Below are positions 35,856 through 36,074 of a stretch of 36,074 nt of DNA, piece after piece. The notes under the pieces were generated by a model. That model did no database searches, was not told where the DNA came from, and saw only the letters and a list, made by a program, of their open reading frames with translations. Within the stretch, counting starts at the first letter, position 1, and each line of letters starts with the position of its first letter. Origin of the DNA: Chloroflexota bacterium (GTDB lineage: Bacteria > Chloroflexota > UBA6077 > FW602-bin22 > CADDYW01); NCBI GenBank assembly GCA_019690095.1, contig JADGGD010000014.1, positions 1 to 36,074 on the forward strand, read 5' to 3'. The position numbers and the translations under genes were made by a program.

Positions 35856-36074
35856 TCACCGGCTGGGGCGCTCCACCAGCGAACGGGCCCCGCTCCAGAA
35901 GAGCTCGCGGTCTCGCGCGGCCTGCTGATCAGCCGCCAGCAGAGCAGACAGGCGGGGGTCACCCTCTTGCCACGCATTGGCCAGGACGCCCGCGACCACC
36001 GCCCAGCAGCGGGCCACGTGTTCCGGAGCATAGCCGCCGCCGGCCACGGCAATGATGCGCCCGCCGCAGAGATC
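35856..36074 (-). CDS. Histone deacetylase/AcuC-like protein, 5' part beyond window
   Basis: Only the C-terminal ~72 residues are present. The frame is open to the right edge and reads DLCGGRIIAVAGGGYAPEHVARCWAVVAGVLANAW, matching the end of bacterial class I/II deacetylase-like (AcuC, acetylpolyamine amidohydrolase) proteins (GGGY..vaR.W). Catalytic residues would lie outside the window. It converges on the LLM gene with a 25 bp gap. Confidence 0.65.
   Translation of the reverse strand, partial: DLCGGRIIAVAGGGYAPEHVARCWAVVAGVLANAWQEGDPRLSALLAADQQAARDRELFWSGARSLVERPSR

Overview
The window is about 36 kb of high-GC bacterial chromosome that looks like a Chloroflexota genome, most likely class Thermomicrobia or a close relative. 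This is an inference from gene content and style: a MalT-type regulator with the N-terminal YWYAYR/YLGR domain, a secreted-protein fragment with the CLENEHH signature, many GTG starts, and short housekeeping clusters broken up by accessory genes. No 16S rRNA or other decisive taxonomic marker is present.

Region 1 (1-11.0 kb) is mixed metabolism. It holds a GH5 glycosidase cut by the left edge, an aldehyde dehydrogenase, a TlpA-like thioredoxin, leuC-leuD for leucine synthesis, an AbrB-type DNA-binding protein with a ParA-type ATPase, a divergent amidohydrolase-fold protein, a ClC chloride channel/transporter with CBS domains, and a MarR regulator.

Region 2 (11.1-22.4 kb) is core housekeeping: tig-clpP-clpX with a cupin gene overlapping clpX by 4 bases, an MFS transporter, radC, a zinc-ribbon NUDIX hydrolase, a sugar isomerase/epimerase-type TIM barrel, hisA-hisF, a GlcD-type FAD oxidase and tRNA-Val(UAC).

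Region 3 (22.4-30.3 kb) is accessory. It starts beside tRNA-Val and is flanked by two copies of an ~85 bp direct repeat (22511 and 30242). It contains a decayed IS1380-family transposase, a 1062-residue LuxR/MalT-type (LAL) ATPase regulator behind a promoter with a well-defined candidate operator (CCTAAC half-sites), an ABC-2 exporter pair, a beta-rich repeat protein, and a truncated secreted-protein gene that runs into the second repeat. The regulator, exporter and beta-rich protein look like one functional module, perhaps drug or envelope-stress export.

Region 4 (30.3-36.07 kb) starts with a YhfC-type membrane protein. It continues with a cluster of carboxymuconolactone-decarboxylase-like protein, D-2-hydroxyacid dehydrogenase-like protein (behind a very good TTGACA promoter), acetolactate-synthase-like TPP enzyme and luciferase-like flavin oxidoreductase (frameshifted near its 3' end). 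Together they suggest a small catabolic pathway of unknown substrate. A histone-deacetylase-like (AcuC) gene is cut by the right edge.

Two sequence habits recur. Several of the best promoters carry an extended -10 (TGn before TATRAT-like). Several gene ends carry long, near-perfect hairpins with no U-tract. No CRISPR array and no intact mobile element was found.
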